From Propionibacteriaceae bacterium (lineage in GTDB: Bacteria > Actinomycetota > Actinomycetes > Propionibacteriales > Propionibacteriaceae), in the NCBI GenBank assembly GCA_031285845.1, contig JAITVK010000017.1:1-64000 (forward strand): 64,000 nt of DNA. Reading direction: 5' to 3'. Position numbers and translations under genes: made by a program. Of the stretch, positions 1 through 9,090 are shown piece after piece. Below the pieces are notes generated by a model that had not been told where the DNA came from, made no database searches, and saw only the letters and a list, made by a program, of their open reading frames with translations. The first letter of the stretch is position 1. Every line of letters starts with the position of its first letter.

Positions 1-2620
1 TCGGCAGATCACCAGGAGTGATCTTGTCACCGGCCTGGTACGACGCACTAGTCGAGAAAGAACCAACCGTCGTCGAGGTGAACGTCACCGAGTAATGACC
101 CGCAGAATCCGAACTCACCGCCGACACCATCACCGCCGGATCAGCGGTGAAACCGAAATCGGACGCCGTCAAACCACTCAACAGATTGCCCTTCGCGTCC
201 CGCGCCGTCACCGTCCCAGTCCACGACTGAACACCATCAGCCAACACCGGAGTCGAACCAGAAGTCGGAGCCACCGCATACGACGTCGCACCCGGACCAA
301 AATCGATCGAACCGGCCACGAAGGTGATCGGAACATCGCCCGGCTGGATCTTGTCCCCCGCCTTGTACGTCGCATGGGTCGAGAACTCGCCCGCTTTGGT
401 CGACGTGAAGGTCGCTGAATAATGACCCGACCCGTCCGCAGTCACCGCGGACACCGTCACTCCTGAATCGGCCGCGAACGCGAAATCGGTCGTCGTCAGC
501 CCCGGGATCAGGTTTCCTTTCTCGTCTTTGGCCGTCACGACACCAGTCCACGACTGGACGCCATCAGCCACCACCGGCGTCGAGCCGGTCGCAGTCGCGG
601 CGTACGAGGTCGCGTCCGGAGCAAAACTGATCGCTCCCGGGGTGAACGTCAGGGCCTTGGGCGACCCCTGAATCTCATCGTCACCCAACTGAGCCTTCAA
701 CGTCACAGTCTGCGCCACGTCGTCGGTGATCGTCACCGCGCAGGTCCCATCGGCCGCGGTCGTGCAGGAAGATTCCACCGTCGCCGAACCGTCAACCTCG
801 AACTCAAAGGACACACCGCTGTCCACAATGTTGCCTTGCGCGTCGCGCGCCGTCACGGTCGCCGTGATCGAGTCACCCACGGTCGCGGACTCACGATCCA
901 CCACCACGCTCGACGTCAAGGCCGTGGCCGCGCCGACACGGAAGGACAGCGTCAACGGCGAACCCGATTGGGTCAGCTCCGTCGAACCGATCGAGGCCGT
1001 GATCTGATGCTCACCAGCCACGGTCGAGGTCGCCGTGACCGTTCCCGTCCCGTCAGCGCCGGTCATGATTGTCGCTTTGGCGAGGCTCAGCGCTGCGTCG
1101 GAGGTCGCCAGCGCGAACTCGACACCAGCCACCGGGTGGCCTTGGATGTCGAAGGCCCGAGCCGTCACCTCATCAGTGGCCACTCCATCAGCCGCCTGAT
1201 TGTCACGGGTGACGGAGACCCCGGTGTGATGAGCCGGATCAGGATCAGTCGGTGTGCACCCGTCCTCGATCACACACACCTGACCAGCCGAGAACTCAAT
1301 CGCCAGATCACCGGGCAAGATCTTGTCGGAATCCTTGTACTTCACCGAGGTTTGGAACTGGCCCACACTGGTCGAGGTGAACCTCACCGCGTAATGTCCC
1401 AACCCATCCGAGGCCACAGCCGACACCGTCACTCCGGAGTCAGCCGCCACCGCGAAGTCGCGCTCCGCCAAGCCAGTCAACAGATTGCCTTTCGCATCTT
1501 TGGCTGTCACGGTGCCCGTCCACGACTGGACGCCATCAGCCAACACCGGAGTCAATCCGGATGTCGGGACGACCGCGTAGGCGGTCGCGCCTGGGTCGAA
1601 ACTGATCTGTCCTGCGGTGAATTCGAGAACCTTCGGCGACCCCTGGACATCCTCGTCACCCAAACGGGCGTGAAGCGTCACATGCTCGGCCATATCGTCG
1701 GTGATCGGGACTGAACAGGTGCTGTCCGCCGTCGTTGTGCAGGTGCCCAACACTTTGCCGGATCCGCTGACCGTGAAGGCGAAGCTGGCGCCTTCACCAG
1801 CCAGATTGCCTTGCGCGTCTCGCGCTGTGACTGTCGCCGTGATCGCGTCAGTGACCGCCGAAGCGTTCTTGTCCACGCTCAGCGACGACTTGCCCGCCAC
1901 CACCACGGTCGGATTGAAATGCAGCGCCAACGGCGATCCGGAGCGACTCAACTCTTTGCCGCCGACCGAGGCCGTCGCCAGGTGAGTGCCGGCGACACGC
2001 GAGGTGGCCGTCATCGTCTGCCGTCCGGTGCTCGTCGTGGTGATCGTCGATCCCGACAACGTCAAAGCGGCATCGTGCGTTGCTATCGCGAAGTCGACTC
2101 CCTCCAGCGGATGACCTTGAGCGTCGTACGCCCTGGCTTCGATCCGGTCGGTCTGAACCCCGTCGGCACTCGCCTGATCGGCCACCACCGCCACGCCAGT
2201 GCGCAGCTTCGGATCCACCGGAGCGCAGCCATCCTCGATCAGACACACCGGTCCGGCGCTGAATCGAATCTGGAGCTTCTGTGGGTCGAATTGCTGATCA
2301 CTTTGATAGTATGCCTGGGTTGTGGCGGTACCCACCCGAGTCGACGTGAAGGTGACCGAATAGTGGCCAGCGCCATCACTGGTCACCGGCGCACCGACGC
2401 GAGTGCTGCCGTCAGCAGCGAACAGGAAATCGCTGGCACTCAGATCCGGCAACAGGTTGCCGCGGCAATCCTTGGCCGTGACCGTGCCCGTCCACGATTG
2501 AACACCGTCAGCGACGACCGGCTCAGAACCGCTGGTCGGAGCCACGGCGTACGAACTCGTGCCCGGTGTCAGGCAGAGTTCACCGCGGGTGAATTCGACT
2601 TCTTGGGCAGAGGGGATCTC
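1..2620 (-). repeat. Tandem Ig-domain supermodule repeats inside the surface protein
   Basis: Within the large surface gene, three Ig-like domain types recur in the same order with a period of about 970 bp. The VxxIEDGC / D(Q)ASADGV type occurs near 960-1270 and 1925-2240. The TVTARDAQGN / SSCTTAADGTC type occurs near 640-940 and 1610-1925. The DPGATxYAVxPTSG / ADGVQSWTG type occurs near 1-310, 315-650, 1280-1630 and 2250-2600. Boundaries are read by eye from the translation. Such repeats are recombination-prone and could vary in number between strains. Confidence 0.75.
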
Positions 2621-5600
2621 GTCACCACCGGTGACACGAGCATGGATTTTGGCTTTCTCGGCGACGTCGTCGCGGATCGTGGCCGCGGCGTGGATCCATC
2701 CGGTCGACGGGTGGCCCGACCGGACCCTGCTCCACGTCGCGCTGTGCTGGGGAGTCACTGTGGCGGAGGAGCCGGCGTCCAACCAGTAGTCGATGCCGGT
2801 CGAGACCTCGTTACCGAACTGATCGAAGACGTACGACCGCACGGTGATCCCATCCGGGTCGTCGACTGACGTCGAACTCGGATCGACCTCCACCCGCGAG
2901 CAACGATCGCGCGGCAGGTTCGGATCGCAGGTCATGGCCGGGTCGCCGGCGTCGAAGGGCACAGCCCGATCCGAACCGACTTGGCCCGCGTCAACCTCGA
3001 CACTGGCCTTCGCCTCATCGGTAGCTTTGGTCGAGGTCAGGTCCACCGAATAGGTGCCGTCGCGATGGTTGACGATGGTGGACACCTGAATCTCAGCCAC
3101 GTCCGTGCCGAAGGTGATCCGGTCGAGATCCAAGTCGGTGATGAGATTACCGGAGCCATCCTTCGCTGTCAGCGTCGCGACGTACTTGCTGACGCCGTCG
3201 GCTTCGACCCAGGTCGACGGGTCGTCGAGATCTGCGCTCGGCGACACGACGAACAACGAGTTCTCAAAAGAGAAGTTGCCAGCAGTGAACGAGATCGGCT
3301 GCGGCGAACCATGCAGCACACCGATGTCAATCGACGCCACCGCGTTGACTACCTCGACGGTGGTGTCAGTCACTGCCAACCGAGCGGTGGAGTCGTCCTT
3401 CGTCGCCACCGGATGATCAGTCGACGGCACGGTCAGGGCGTGAGTCCCAGGCCCGTCGAGTCGGAAGGTCACATCCACTCCCGGTCCGACCGGATTACAG
3501 TTCGCGTCAGCGAGGTAGGCGATCGCGGTGGCAGTCTGCTCCACAGACAAAGTGGGGTGATCCACCCTGAGGTGACTGGCCTTGCGGCCGGTGTTCGTCG
3601 GATCGACACAGGTCAGCGACGGCGCTCCCGGGGCGAACGGGATCGCCTCAGACCCAGCGCCGATCTTCTTCCCACCCAGTCGGGCGGTCAACGTCGTGTC
3701 GGCCGAAGCGACCAGTGAGCTCAGTTGCGCAGTGTAGGTTCCGTCGCCCTGATCAGTGATGGCCGTGACGGACACTGCGGGCGAGGATGGGACCAGACGC
3801 AGCCGTGCCGGATCCTGCCCGGGCAGAACATTGCCTTGCGCGTCCCGCAGGGTCACGGTGGCTGTGTAATGCGAGGCTCCATCCGGCGGTCCGACCTTGA
3901 CCCAGGTCTTGGCATCCGTCTTGTCCACGCTGGGCGACACGCTCAAACTGGAGCTGGTCGCGCTCGCGCCACTCGTCTCGAACGCGACTTTGGTCGGCGA
4001 ACCGTCGAGGGTCAAACTTCCCAAAGCGGCATCGACATCGACCACTTCGACCTTGGCGTCGGTCAACTGGGCGACGGCCTTCGAGTCGGCCAGTGTCACT
4101 GTGATCACCGAGACGGCCCGCGATCCATCGAGGAAGTACCCGTTGCCATGGGCGGTGAAGGTCACCGCCGTGCCCGCGCCGACTGGGTTGCAATAGTCAT
4201 CGGTCACAAACGCCGTGACTGCGGAAGTCGCGCCCGTTTTCACGGGGGTGACCGCCGTCAGATTCGTCCCCACTTGTCCGTCGCAGTGCTCGGGATGAGG
4301 GGATGGGGCGGCCGGGACGTACAACACCGTCATCGGCGAGCCTTGCACCGGAGCCGAGCCGTCTGCGACTGCGACCGACGACGACAGGACGAACGCGCCC
4401 GCCTCTGTGCTGGTCAGCCTCACGGCACACTGGCCATCATCACCGGTGGAACAGGTTCCCCCATCTGATAGGACCGTGTGGGCGGGGTCGACAGGAGTCC
4501 CGTCCTCGCGGGTGACGCTGTAGGTCACGGTTTGCCCCGGGCTGGGGTTGTCCGACGAGTCGCGAACGAGGGTGGTCGCGGTGTACGCGCTGTCATCGCC
4601 TGATCCGACGGTCAAGGCGGCACTGGTGGGATCTGGTGTCACTGTCAGGGTTGAATGAAGCGGATCGCCAGCGCCTGCGGTGAAGGTGACCGAAGCTGGA
4701 GAGCCTGACAAGCCACGTTGCGCTCCGTTGATCAGCAAGGTGGCGCTGACTTCGTCAGGGTACGAGCCCGCGCGCGACGATGCCAGAGTGACTGAGCACA
4801 GACCCTGGTCATCGGTGACACAGTGATCCGAAGACAACGTCACAGTTCCCGGATGAGCGTTGGTGAGTTGGACATTCTGGCCAGCCAACGGGTTGTCATC
4901 GGAGTCGACCACTCGAGCCGTCGCGGTGACATCGGTCCCCACCGGCGCGGATGGTTTGTCCAGACTCAGCGTCGACTTGGTCGCATCAGCGGCTTTGACG
5001 TACGTCAGGCGCAAGGTGGTGTCGTCACCGAGTGATGCGCTGAAGGTGACATCGGTCGAAAGCCCGTCGCGAGTGAACGTGGCCGCCGCACTCGGCATCG
5101 GGTCTCCGGTGAGGGTGTCGATGGCGTCGACCTTGTCCAGCGTCCAACTGTCATCGGGGGCTTTGGCCGTGAAGGTGGTCGTCCCGGTGGTGGAAGCTGC
5201 CTTGCCTTGAGTGTAGGTCCAGGCTGACGCGTCGGCGGTCACCGACTGTCCGTCGATCGTGAACTGGCCTTGACCCGAGATGGTCTTGACGGCCGCACGA
5301 TAGGCGGCGTCGGCCACGTTGAAGGAATAGTCTTCAACCTCGCCCGGAGTCGTCCACGAAGTTTTGCCGCCGTTCTTGGACTGATACTGCCCCCCGGCGT
5401 TGGTAGGATCTGTGATCGTCTGCAGCCCCGAACCGCTGTTCGACGTCGACAGATAGCCGTACGACAAGTCAGCGCGCAGCTGCATCGGCTTGCTTGTCCC
5501 ACCGATCGCAGCCGCCGAGGGCACGAACGGTGCGGACGCTCTTCCATCGGCGATCGTCGGCGTCCACACCGCAGTCTTCGTCCATGAGGTGTCGGTGGGT

Positions 5601-7519
5601 CCGGCTGTCCAAGCCTTCAACGACGTGTCATCGGTTGCTCCGGTCACCTTGGCTGTCAGCGGGTAGCTCTTCGTGGCCGCGAAGGTGTTGCCGTCCAGAT
5701 CCACCGCACCATTGGGGGTGTCCAAGAACAACCCGTCGTCAGTGGCGGAATGACTGTTATTCGTGGCCGGCGCGAAATAGCGGCCCAGTTTGTCGCCCAA
5801 CCACAAACTCGCGTCACTTCCATTGACATGAACTGGCGCACCAGCGTCGATGTAAGACGGCCCAGGGGCGGAGTCTCCCCAAGAACCGGACGTGGTGATC
5901 CCGAAATCGGCGTCAGCCACTTCAGTCGACGTCGTGACTTTGATGGCTGAATAGATCATCATCGCGTTCGGTTGAGTCCCGGTTCCTCCGACGGTGTCCA
6001 GCGTGGGATCCAATGCTGGGGCGTGTAGCGCACCGTCGCAAGGCCCCCCTTTCGCGTTGTGCTCCCCACCGTTGACGCACTGCGGAGTGACGGAGTTGCG
6101 GCCAGAGCCGCCGCTGGCCCAGGTCTGGACGGCATTGACCCCGTTGATCCTCGGGTTGACCAATCGGACGACGTAGTCACCTTTGCCCCCGAGAATGAAG
6201 GAATAGTCGCCTGAGGCGTCGGTCTGACCGGAACCCAGCAATTCGTATTTGCCACCATTGTTCTTTTGGTAGACTGCGATCGTCTGGCCAGAAATCCCTT
6301 TCTCGCCATTATCACGCGCCCCACTGGCGTCGGCGTCGTTGTAGACGGTGCCTTCGATAACGATGGCCGCCTGGCCAGCGGCCAGATCGTTGACCTCGGT
6401 GGCCGCGTTGAACTTCGGAGGCACGCCTGCGCCCGCCGGCACCATGTAGACCAGACCCGTGATGGGATTGATCGCCACTAGCCGAGTGATCTTGTTCCAC
6501 GACGCGTAGATCATGCCGTTATAGAAGGCCATGCCCCAGGCGTTGCCGGGTCCGGACGCGAACTCTTCGGCGGCCGGGTGCTGGTTCGGGGCAGCCCGCA
6601 GAGGGCGGACCAAGTTATACTTCCAGGCTTGCCCCCTCTCGCCGGGAACGACACGCACCAACCATGCCCTTCTTTCGTTCGAGACGCCGAATTCAGGCGC
6701 GGCTTTATTCGCGTTCACAACCAAGTAAGCGTTGCCGTTCGCATCCAAGGCCATGTCCGAAGCGACCTGCCCGGAACCACCGAAAATGTCGTCAGTACTG
6801 GTTTCCGGCTGAAGCCTGCCTGAGTAGTTGTAGGTCAAACTCAACGGGTTGAGGCGCATCATGACATAGTTGCCTCCGATCGTGTCATCCTGACCGGCGC
6901 CGAACATGATCTCACCGGTCTGCTGGATGACCTCGCCGCCCGCCCACAAGGTTGCCCCTGTCCTCGCGTCACCGAACTGGCGATCATTGGGTTTGGGAAG
7001 ATCCAGGACTGTCGCCTGGGTCTGGTTGTCCATCCAACGCTGAACATGGGTGTTCCCGGAGTCCCAGACGTAGGCGGCTCTATGCCTCCTGGTCCCATTG
7101 GGATCAGCGTCGATCGCTATCTCACGCGGTGCGTCAGCGCGGTTTTTGATGTTTCCGATCGGTATTTGGTTGTCGTTGGCCGGGGCGCCCCCAGTCCTCG
7201 CCAGAGTGCCCACGCCTTTGCTCTGAGAGGAGTAATACAGCGTCTTGTCATCGAGCGGGGTGAACGGGCCGCGTGAATCCAGCGTCGGCGCCTTGTTGCC
7301 CTTGTCAACCCAACTCCCCGACAATTTGCCTTGAGATGAACCCCCCGACGCCGCCTGAGCCGTCGGTGCGATGGCCTCCCGCCCCCAAGTGATCCCGCTG
7401 ATCAGGATCGCCACGGCGCTGAACACGGCAGTGACCGTACGCGCGACATGGCATGATTTGGGTTGGTCGGAAGGGTTTTTCTGCGTGCCTGATTTAAACG
7501 TGCTTCCACAAAAGAGCAT
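1..7519 (-). CDS. Giant secreted Ig-like repeat surface protein (C-terminus off window)
   Basis: One reading frame stays open from ATG 7519 to the left edge (over 2500 residues), so the C-terminus and any anchor are missing. The start has GGAG about 8 nt upstream. An N-terminal segment of about 30 residues is followed by a hydrophobic stretch (VFSAVAILISGI) and an AQA-like site, giving a long signal peptide. Residues ~70-370 hold an extracellular region rich in NGNAYLV and GMIYASWN-like strands, possibly a propeller. Near residue 386, EGTVYNDADASGARDNGEKG is an SdrD B-like motif. Near residue 725, PGEVEDYSF marks a GEVED-type domain. From ~770 onward there are tandem bacterial Ig-like (Big_1/invasin type) domains with recurring phrases such as ADGVQSWTGTVTAKD and TVTARDAQGN. 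The protein probably acts as an adhesin or surface stalk; its ligand is unknown. It appears monocistronic. Confidence 0.9.
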   Translation of the reverse strand, partial: MLFCGSTFKSGTQKNPSDQPKSCHVARTVTAVFSAVAILISGITWGREAIAPTAQAASGGSSQGKLSGSWVDKGNKAPTLDSRGPFTPLDDKTLYYSSQSKGVGTLARTGGAPANDNQIPIGNIKNRADAPREIAIDADPNGTRRHRAAYVWDSGNTHVQRWMDNQTQATVLDLPKPNDRQFGDARTGATLWAGGEVIQQTGEIMFGAGQDDTIGGNYVMMRLNPLSLTYNYSGRLQPETSTDDIFGGSGQVASDMALDANGNAYLVVNANKAAPEFGVSNERRAWLVRVVPGERGQAWKYNLVRPLRAAPNQHPAAEEFASGPGNAWGMAFYNGMIYASWNKITRLVAINPITGLVYMVPAGAGVPPKFNAATEVNDLAAGQAAIVIEGTVYNDADASGARDNGEKGISGQTIAVYQKNNGGKYELLGSGQTDASGDYSFILGGKGDYVVRLVNPRINGVNAVQTWASGGSGRNSVTPQCVNGGEHNAKGGPCDGALHAPALDPTLDTVGGTGTQPNAMMIYSAIKVTTSTEVADADFGITTSGSWGDSAPGPSYIDAGAPVHVNGSDASLWLGDKLGRYFAPATNNSHSATDDGLFLDTPNGAVDLDGNTFAATKSYPLTAKVTGATDDTSLKAWTAGPTDTSWTKTAVWTPTIADGRASAPFVPSAAAIGGTSKPMQLRADLSYGYLSTSNSGSGLQTITDPTNAGGQYQSKNGGKTSWTTPGEVEDYSFNVADAAYRAAVKTISGQGQFTIDGQSVTADASAWTYTQGKAASTTGTTTFTAKAPDDSWTLDKVDAIDTLTGDPMPSAAATFTRDGLSTDVTFSASLGDDTTLRLTYVKAADATKSTLSLDKPSAPVGTDVTATARVVDSDDNPLAGQNVQLTNAHPGTVTLSSDHCVTDDQGLCSVTLASSRAGSYPDEVSATLLINGAQRGLSGSPASVTFTAGAGDPLHSTLTVTPDPTSAALTVGSGDDSAYTATTLVRDSSDNPSPGQTVTYSVTREDGTPVDPAHTVLSDGGTCSTGDDGQCAVRLTSTEAGAFVLSSSVAVADGSAPVQGSPMTVLYVPAAPSPHPEHCDGQVGTNLTAVTPVKTGATSAVTAFVTDDYCNPVGAGTAVTFTAHGNGYFLDGSRAVSVITVTLADSKAVAQLTDAKVEVVDVDAALGSLTLDGSPTKVAFETSGASATSSSLSVSPSVDKTDAKTWVKVGPPDGASHYTATVTLRDAQGNVLPGQDPARLRLVPSSPAVSVTAITDQGDGTYTAQLSSLVASADTTLTARLGGKKIGAGSEAIPFAPGAPSLTCVDPTNTGRKASHLRVDHPTLSVEQTATAIAYLADANCNPVGPGVDVTFRLDGPGTHALTVPSTDHPVATKDDSTARLAVTDTTVEVVNAVASIDIGVLHGSPQPISFTAGNFSFENSLFVVSPSADLDDPSTWVEADGVSKYVATLTAKDGSGNLITDLDLDRITFGTDVAEIQVSTIVNHRDGTYSVDLTSTKATDEAKASVEVDAGQVGSDRAVPFDAGDPAMTCDPNLPRDRCSRVEVDPSSTSVDDPDGITVRSYVFDQFGNEVSTGIDYWLDAGSSATVTPQHSATWSRVRSGHPSTGWIHAAATIRDDVAEKAKIHARVTGGDEIPSAQEVEFTRGELCLTPGTSSYAVAPTSGSEPVVADGVQSWTGTVTAKDCRGNLLPDLSASDFLFAADGSTRVGAPVTSDGAGHYSVTFTSTRVGTATTQAYYQSDQQFDPQKLQIRFSAGPVCLIEDGCAPVDPKLRTGVAVVADQASADGVQTDRIEARAYDAQGHPLEGVDFAIATHDAALTLSGSTITTTSTGRQTMTATSRVAGTHLATASVGGKELSRSGSPLALHFNPTVVVAGKSSLSVDKNASAVTDAITATVTARDAQGNLAGEGASFAFTVSGSGKVLGTCTTTADSTCSVPITDDMAEHVTLHARLGDEDVQGSPKVLEFTAGQISFDPGATAYAVVPTSGLTPVLADGVQSWTGTVTAKDAKGNLLTGLAERDFAVAADSGVTVSAVASDGLGHYAVRFTSTSVGQFQTSVKYKDSDKILPGDLAIEFSAGQVCVIEDGCTPTDPDPAHHTGVSVTRDNQAADGVATDEVTARAFDIQGHPVAGVEFALATSDAALSLAKATIMTGADGTGTVTATSTVAGEHQITASIGSTELTQSGSPLTLSFRVGAATALTSSVVVDRESATVGDSITATVTARDAQGNIVDSGVSFEFEVDGSATVESSCTTAADGTCAVTITDDVAQTVTLKAQLGDDEIQGSPKALTFTPGAISFAPDATSYAATATGSTPVVADGVQSWTGVVTAKDEKGNLIPGLTTTDFAFAADSGVTVSAVTADGSGHYSATFTSTKAGEFSTHATYKAGDKIQPGDVPITFVAGSIDFGPGATSYAVAPTSGSTPVLADGVQSWTGTVTARDAKGNLLSGLTASDFGFTADPAVMVSAVSSDSAGHYSVTFTSTTVGSFSTSASYQAGDKITPGDLP

Positions 7520-7862
7520 AGAGAATCTCCGCCATATGGGGTAGCCAGAACGGGCTACACAATGTACCTACTGCTTGTTCCCACACAGCGACCAGAATCG
7601 ATTCCCCACGGATTCTTGAGCCGCACTTCGATTATGCCAGAGCGCTACCGAACAGCCAAATCAAGGCCCTGTTTCGGGGTGAGCGCGACCCAGCCCTCCG
7701 CACGAGGGTCGACATTGACCAGATCGGCTCGACGCCATCCGGGCAGGGACAGCGCGACGTACCGATGGTGAAAAAGTGACGAGACGACGGTTCGAAAGCA
7801 CACAAAGGGCGTGCCGCTCCATCGAGTCGAGCGCACGAATGATCGCCATCGGTGAAAGGGAA
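7520..7862. other. Intergenic region upstream of the surface protein gene
   Basis: About 340 bases between the start of the surface protein gene and the tRNA terminator. No reading frame here has both a credible ribosome-binding site and plausible composition. A short inverted repeat, TAGCCxGxxCxGGCTA-like, lies at about 7542-7558 just upstream of the gene. The promoter of the surface gene must lie here, but I could not place it with confidence. Confidence 0.4.
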
Positions 7863-7894
7863 GATTGAGCGAGCCTCACGAGGCTGACTCAATC
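7863..7894 (-). terminator. Hairpin terminator of the tRNA operon
   Basis: The inverted repeat pairs GATTGAG (7863-7869) with CTCAATC (7888-7894). An inner AGCCTC/GAGGCT stem is separated from it by a two-base internal mismatch. On the minus strand it is followed by a pyrimidine-rich TCTTCCCTTTC run. It lies 5 nt downstream of tRNA-Val(CAC), where a rho-independent terminator for the tRNA transcript is expected. Confidence 0.75.
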
Positions 7895-7899
7895 CTCGG

Positions 7900-7971
7900 T
7901 GGGCGTAACTGGGTTCGAACCAGTGACCTCTTCGGTGTGAACGAAGCGCGCTACCACTGCGCCATACGCCC
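7900..7971 (-). tRNA. tRNA-Val (anticodon CAC)
   Basis: Acceptor stem GGGCGTA pairs with TACGCCC and the discriminator is A. The anticodon stem CTTCG/CGAAG encloses loop TTCACAC, giving anticodon CAC (valine, GUG codons). The T-arm carries GGTTCGAACC. CCA is not encoded. It is the last gene of the four-tRNA operon and lies just before the terminator. Confidence 0.95.
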
Positions 7972-8008
7972 GCATGGATTGAGTTGGACGATCAGAAGAG
8001 GAGAAGCC

Positions 8009-8108
8009 TCACCTCAATCGTCCGTGTTAAGGTCACGGACCTGGCAACGGACTCAATCGGTTCGGAACCGAAAGCAAGCTTTCACTTCTCTCACCTCAAT
8101 CGTCCGTG
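8009..8108 (-). repeat. Direct repeat in the tRNA-Val spacer
   Basis: The string CTCACCTCAATCGTCCGTG occurs at about 8010-8028 and again at 8090-8108, where it abuts the 3' end of tRNA-Val(GAC). The repeat suggests that the spacer and flank were duplicated together with the valine tRNA. Confidence 0.7.
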
Positions 8109-8178
8109 GGCGACACTGGGTTCGAACCAGTGACCTCTTCCGTGTCAAGGAAGCGCGCTACCGCTGCGCCAATCGCCC
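8107..8178 (-). tRNA. tRNA-Val (anticodon GAC)
   Basis: Acceptor stem GGGCGAT pairs with the 3' side, with discriminator A. The anticodon loop TTGACAC in stem CTTCC/GGAAG gives anticodon GAC (valine). The body is nearly identical to the neighbouring tRNA-Val(CAC), indicating a duplication followed by anticodon change. Third gene of the tRNA operon. Confidence 0.95.
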
Positions 8179-8220
8179 GTGTGGAGTTATTTCTACTGTA
8201 GTTGTACTGCTGGTACTACA

Positions 8221-8294
8221 TGGAGGTGGGTACGGGATTTGAACCCGTGTACACGGATTTGCAGTCCGTTGCCTCGCCTCTCGGCCATCCGACC
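8221..8294 (-). tRNA. tRNA-Cys (anticodon GCA)
   Basis: Anticodon loop CTGCAAA in stem ACGGA/TCCGT gives GCA (cysteine). The discriminator is U and CCA is encoded. The D-arm GGCCGAGAGGCGAGGC is typical of cysteine tRNA. The acceptor stem reads GGTCGGA against ACCCACC, giving a C-C clash at position 4-69 and an A-A clash at 7-66, which is unusual for a functional tRNA. Second gene of the tRNA operon. Confidence 0.88.
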
Positions 8295-8322
8295 AGCGGA
8301 GCTGATCCTGAAGGTCCCTCCG

Positions 8323-8395
8323 AGCGGACGACGGGATTCGAACCCGCGACCCTCACCTTGGCAAGGTGATGCTCTACCAACTGAGCCACGTCCGC
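8323..8395 (-). tRNA. tRNA-Gly (anticodon GCC)
   Basis: Acceptor stem GCGGACG pairs with CGTCCGC and the discriminator is U. The loop TTGCCAA in stem TCACC/GGTGA gives anticodon GCC (glycine). CCA is not encoded. It is the first gene of the Gly-Cys-Val-Val operon, an arrangement common in actinobacteria. Confidence 0.96.
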
Positions 8396-8466
8396 AACAC
8401 GTATCGTGCGAGTGACTACGATACCAAGGCCGAGGCTTCGACACAAACCGGCGACTAGCAGTTTCA

Positions 8467-8925
8467 CTAGTCGCCCGAAACCCCTTCGCTCGACTTCGCC
8501 ATCCACGTCGTCGCGACTTGAGCCGCCTGATCTGGCCCAGCGATCTCGTACCCGCCCGCGACACCGGAATTCCCCAGCGCCGACGAAGCCAACTCCACCG
8601 CCCCGGAAGCCAGGATCACCGGAATTCCACGGAGCTCAGCGGCCTCTTGCACGATGTTCAGCGCTGGACCGCCGAAATCCGACCCTCGTGCCTCATCCAT
8701 GACAAAGATGACCAGGTCGGCACGCGCAGTCTCATGTCGGTACTTCTCACGCCAATCTTTCAGGCCCCAAAACCCGAGCGGACCGACAAACGAAGCCATC
8801 CGCAATGGTACGACCGGCGCGCTCACCACCGGTTCAGCGCCGACAGCAAGGAAAGCGGCCTTCAACCATGACACCCGATCAGCGTTGCCCGGATCAGGCG
8901 CTTCGGGAACAATCAACACCATCAT
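8467..8925 (-). CDS. Hypothetical protein, possible Rossmann-like nucleotide-handling fold
   Basis: A 152-residue soluble protein with no signal peptide. Alternating strands and helices (MVLIVPEAPDPGNADRV, ADLVIFVMDE, IPVILASGAVEL) suggest an alpha/beta Rossmann-type fold, loosely like nucleoside deoxyribosyltransferase or TIR-type folds. I do not recognise the family and assign no function. The upstream tRNA operon and downstream transporter operon give no clue. A TATTCT hexamer 6 nt before ATG 8925 and the lack of a Shine-Dalgarno sequence suggest a leaderless transcript. An inverted repeat, GAATAT-CA-ATATTC, overlaps that hexamer. Confidence 0.7.
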   Translation of the reverse strand: MMVLIVPEAPDPGNADRVSWLKAAFLAVGAEPVVSAPVVPLRMASFVGPLGFWGLKDWREKYRHETARADLVIFVMDEARGSDFGGPALNIVQEAAELRGIPVILASGAVELASSALGNSGVAGGYEIAGPDQAAQVATTWMAKSSEGVSGD

Positions 8926-8931
8926 CCGGTC

Positions 8932-8946
8932 AGAATATCAATATTC
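8932..8946 (-). promoter_or_regulatory. -10-like hexamer within an inverted repeat
   Basis: TATTCT (8932-8937) lies 6 nt upstream of ATG 8925. It sits in the inverted repeat GAATATCAATATTC (8933-8946). This would suit a leaderless promoter under repressor control, but no regulator can be named. Confidence 0.4.
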
Positions 8947-9090
8947 AGAATGAGACATCTGGCGCACCACCGCACCCACCTGCCAACACGACGACTTCAG
9001 GCTCCGCCCGTCACAGCGGACACGCCAAAGTCCGGCCTGCGCCTGCCGGGTAGGCCTCTGAGGATCCAACCCCTCAGCGAACGTACGGCC

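Noticed and set aside
836-4468. Long plus-strand frames across the left surface protein gene
   Set aside because: They are Arg/His-rich shadows of the minus-strand Ig-repeat gene, which has coherent domains, a signal peptide and a ribosome-binding site.
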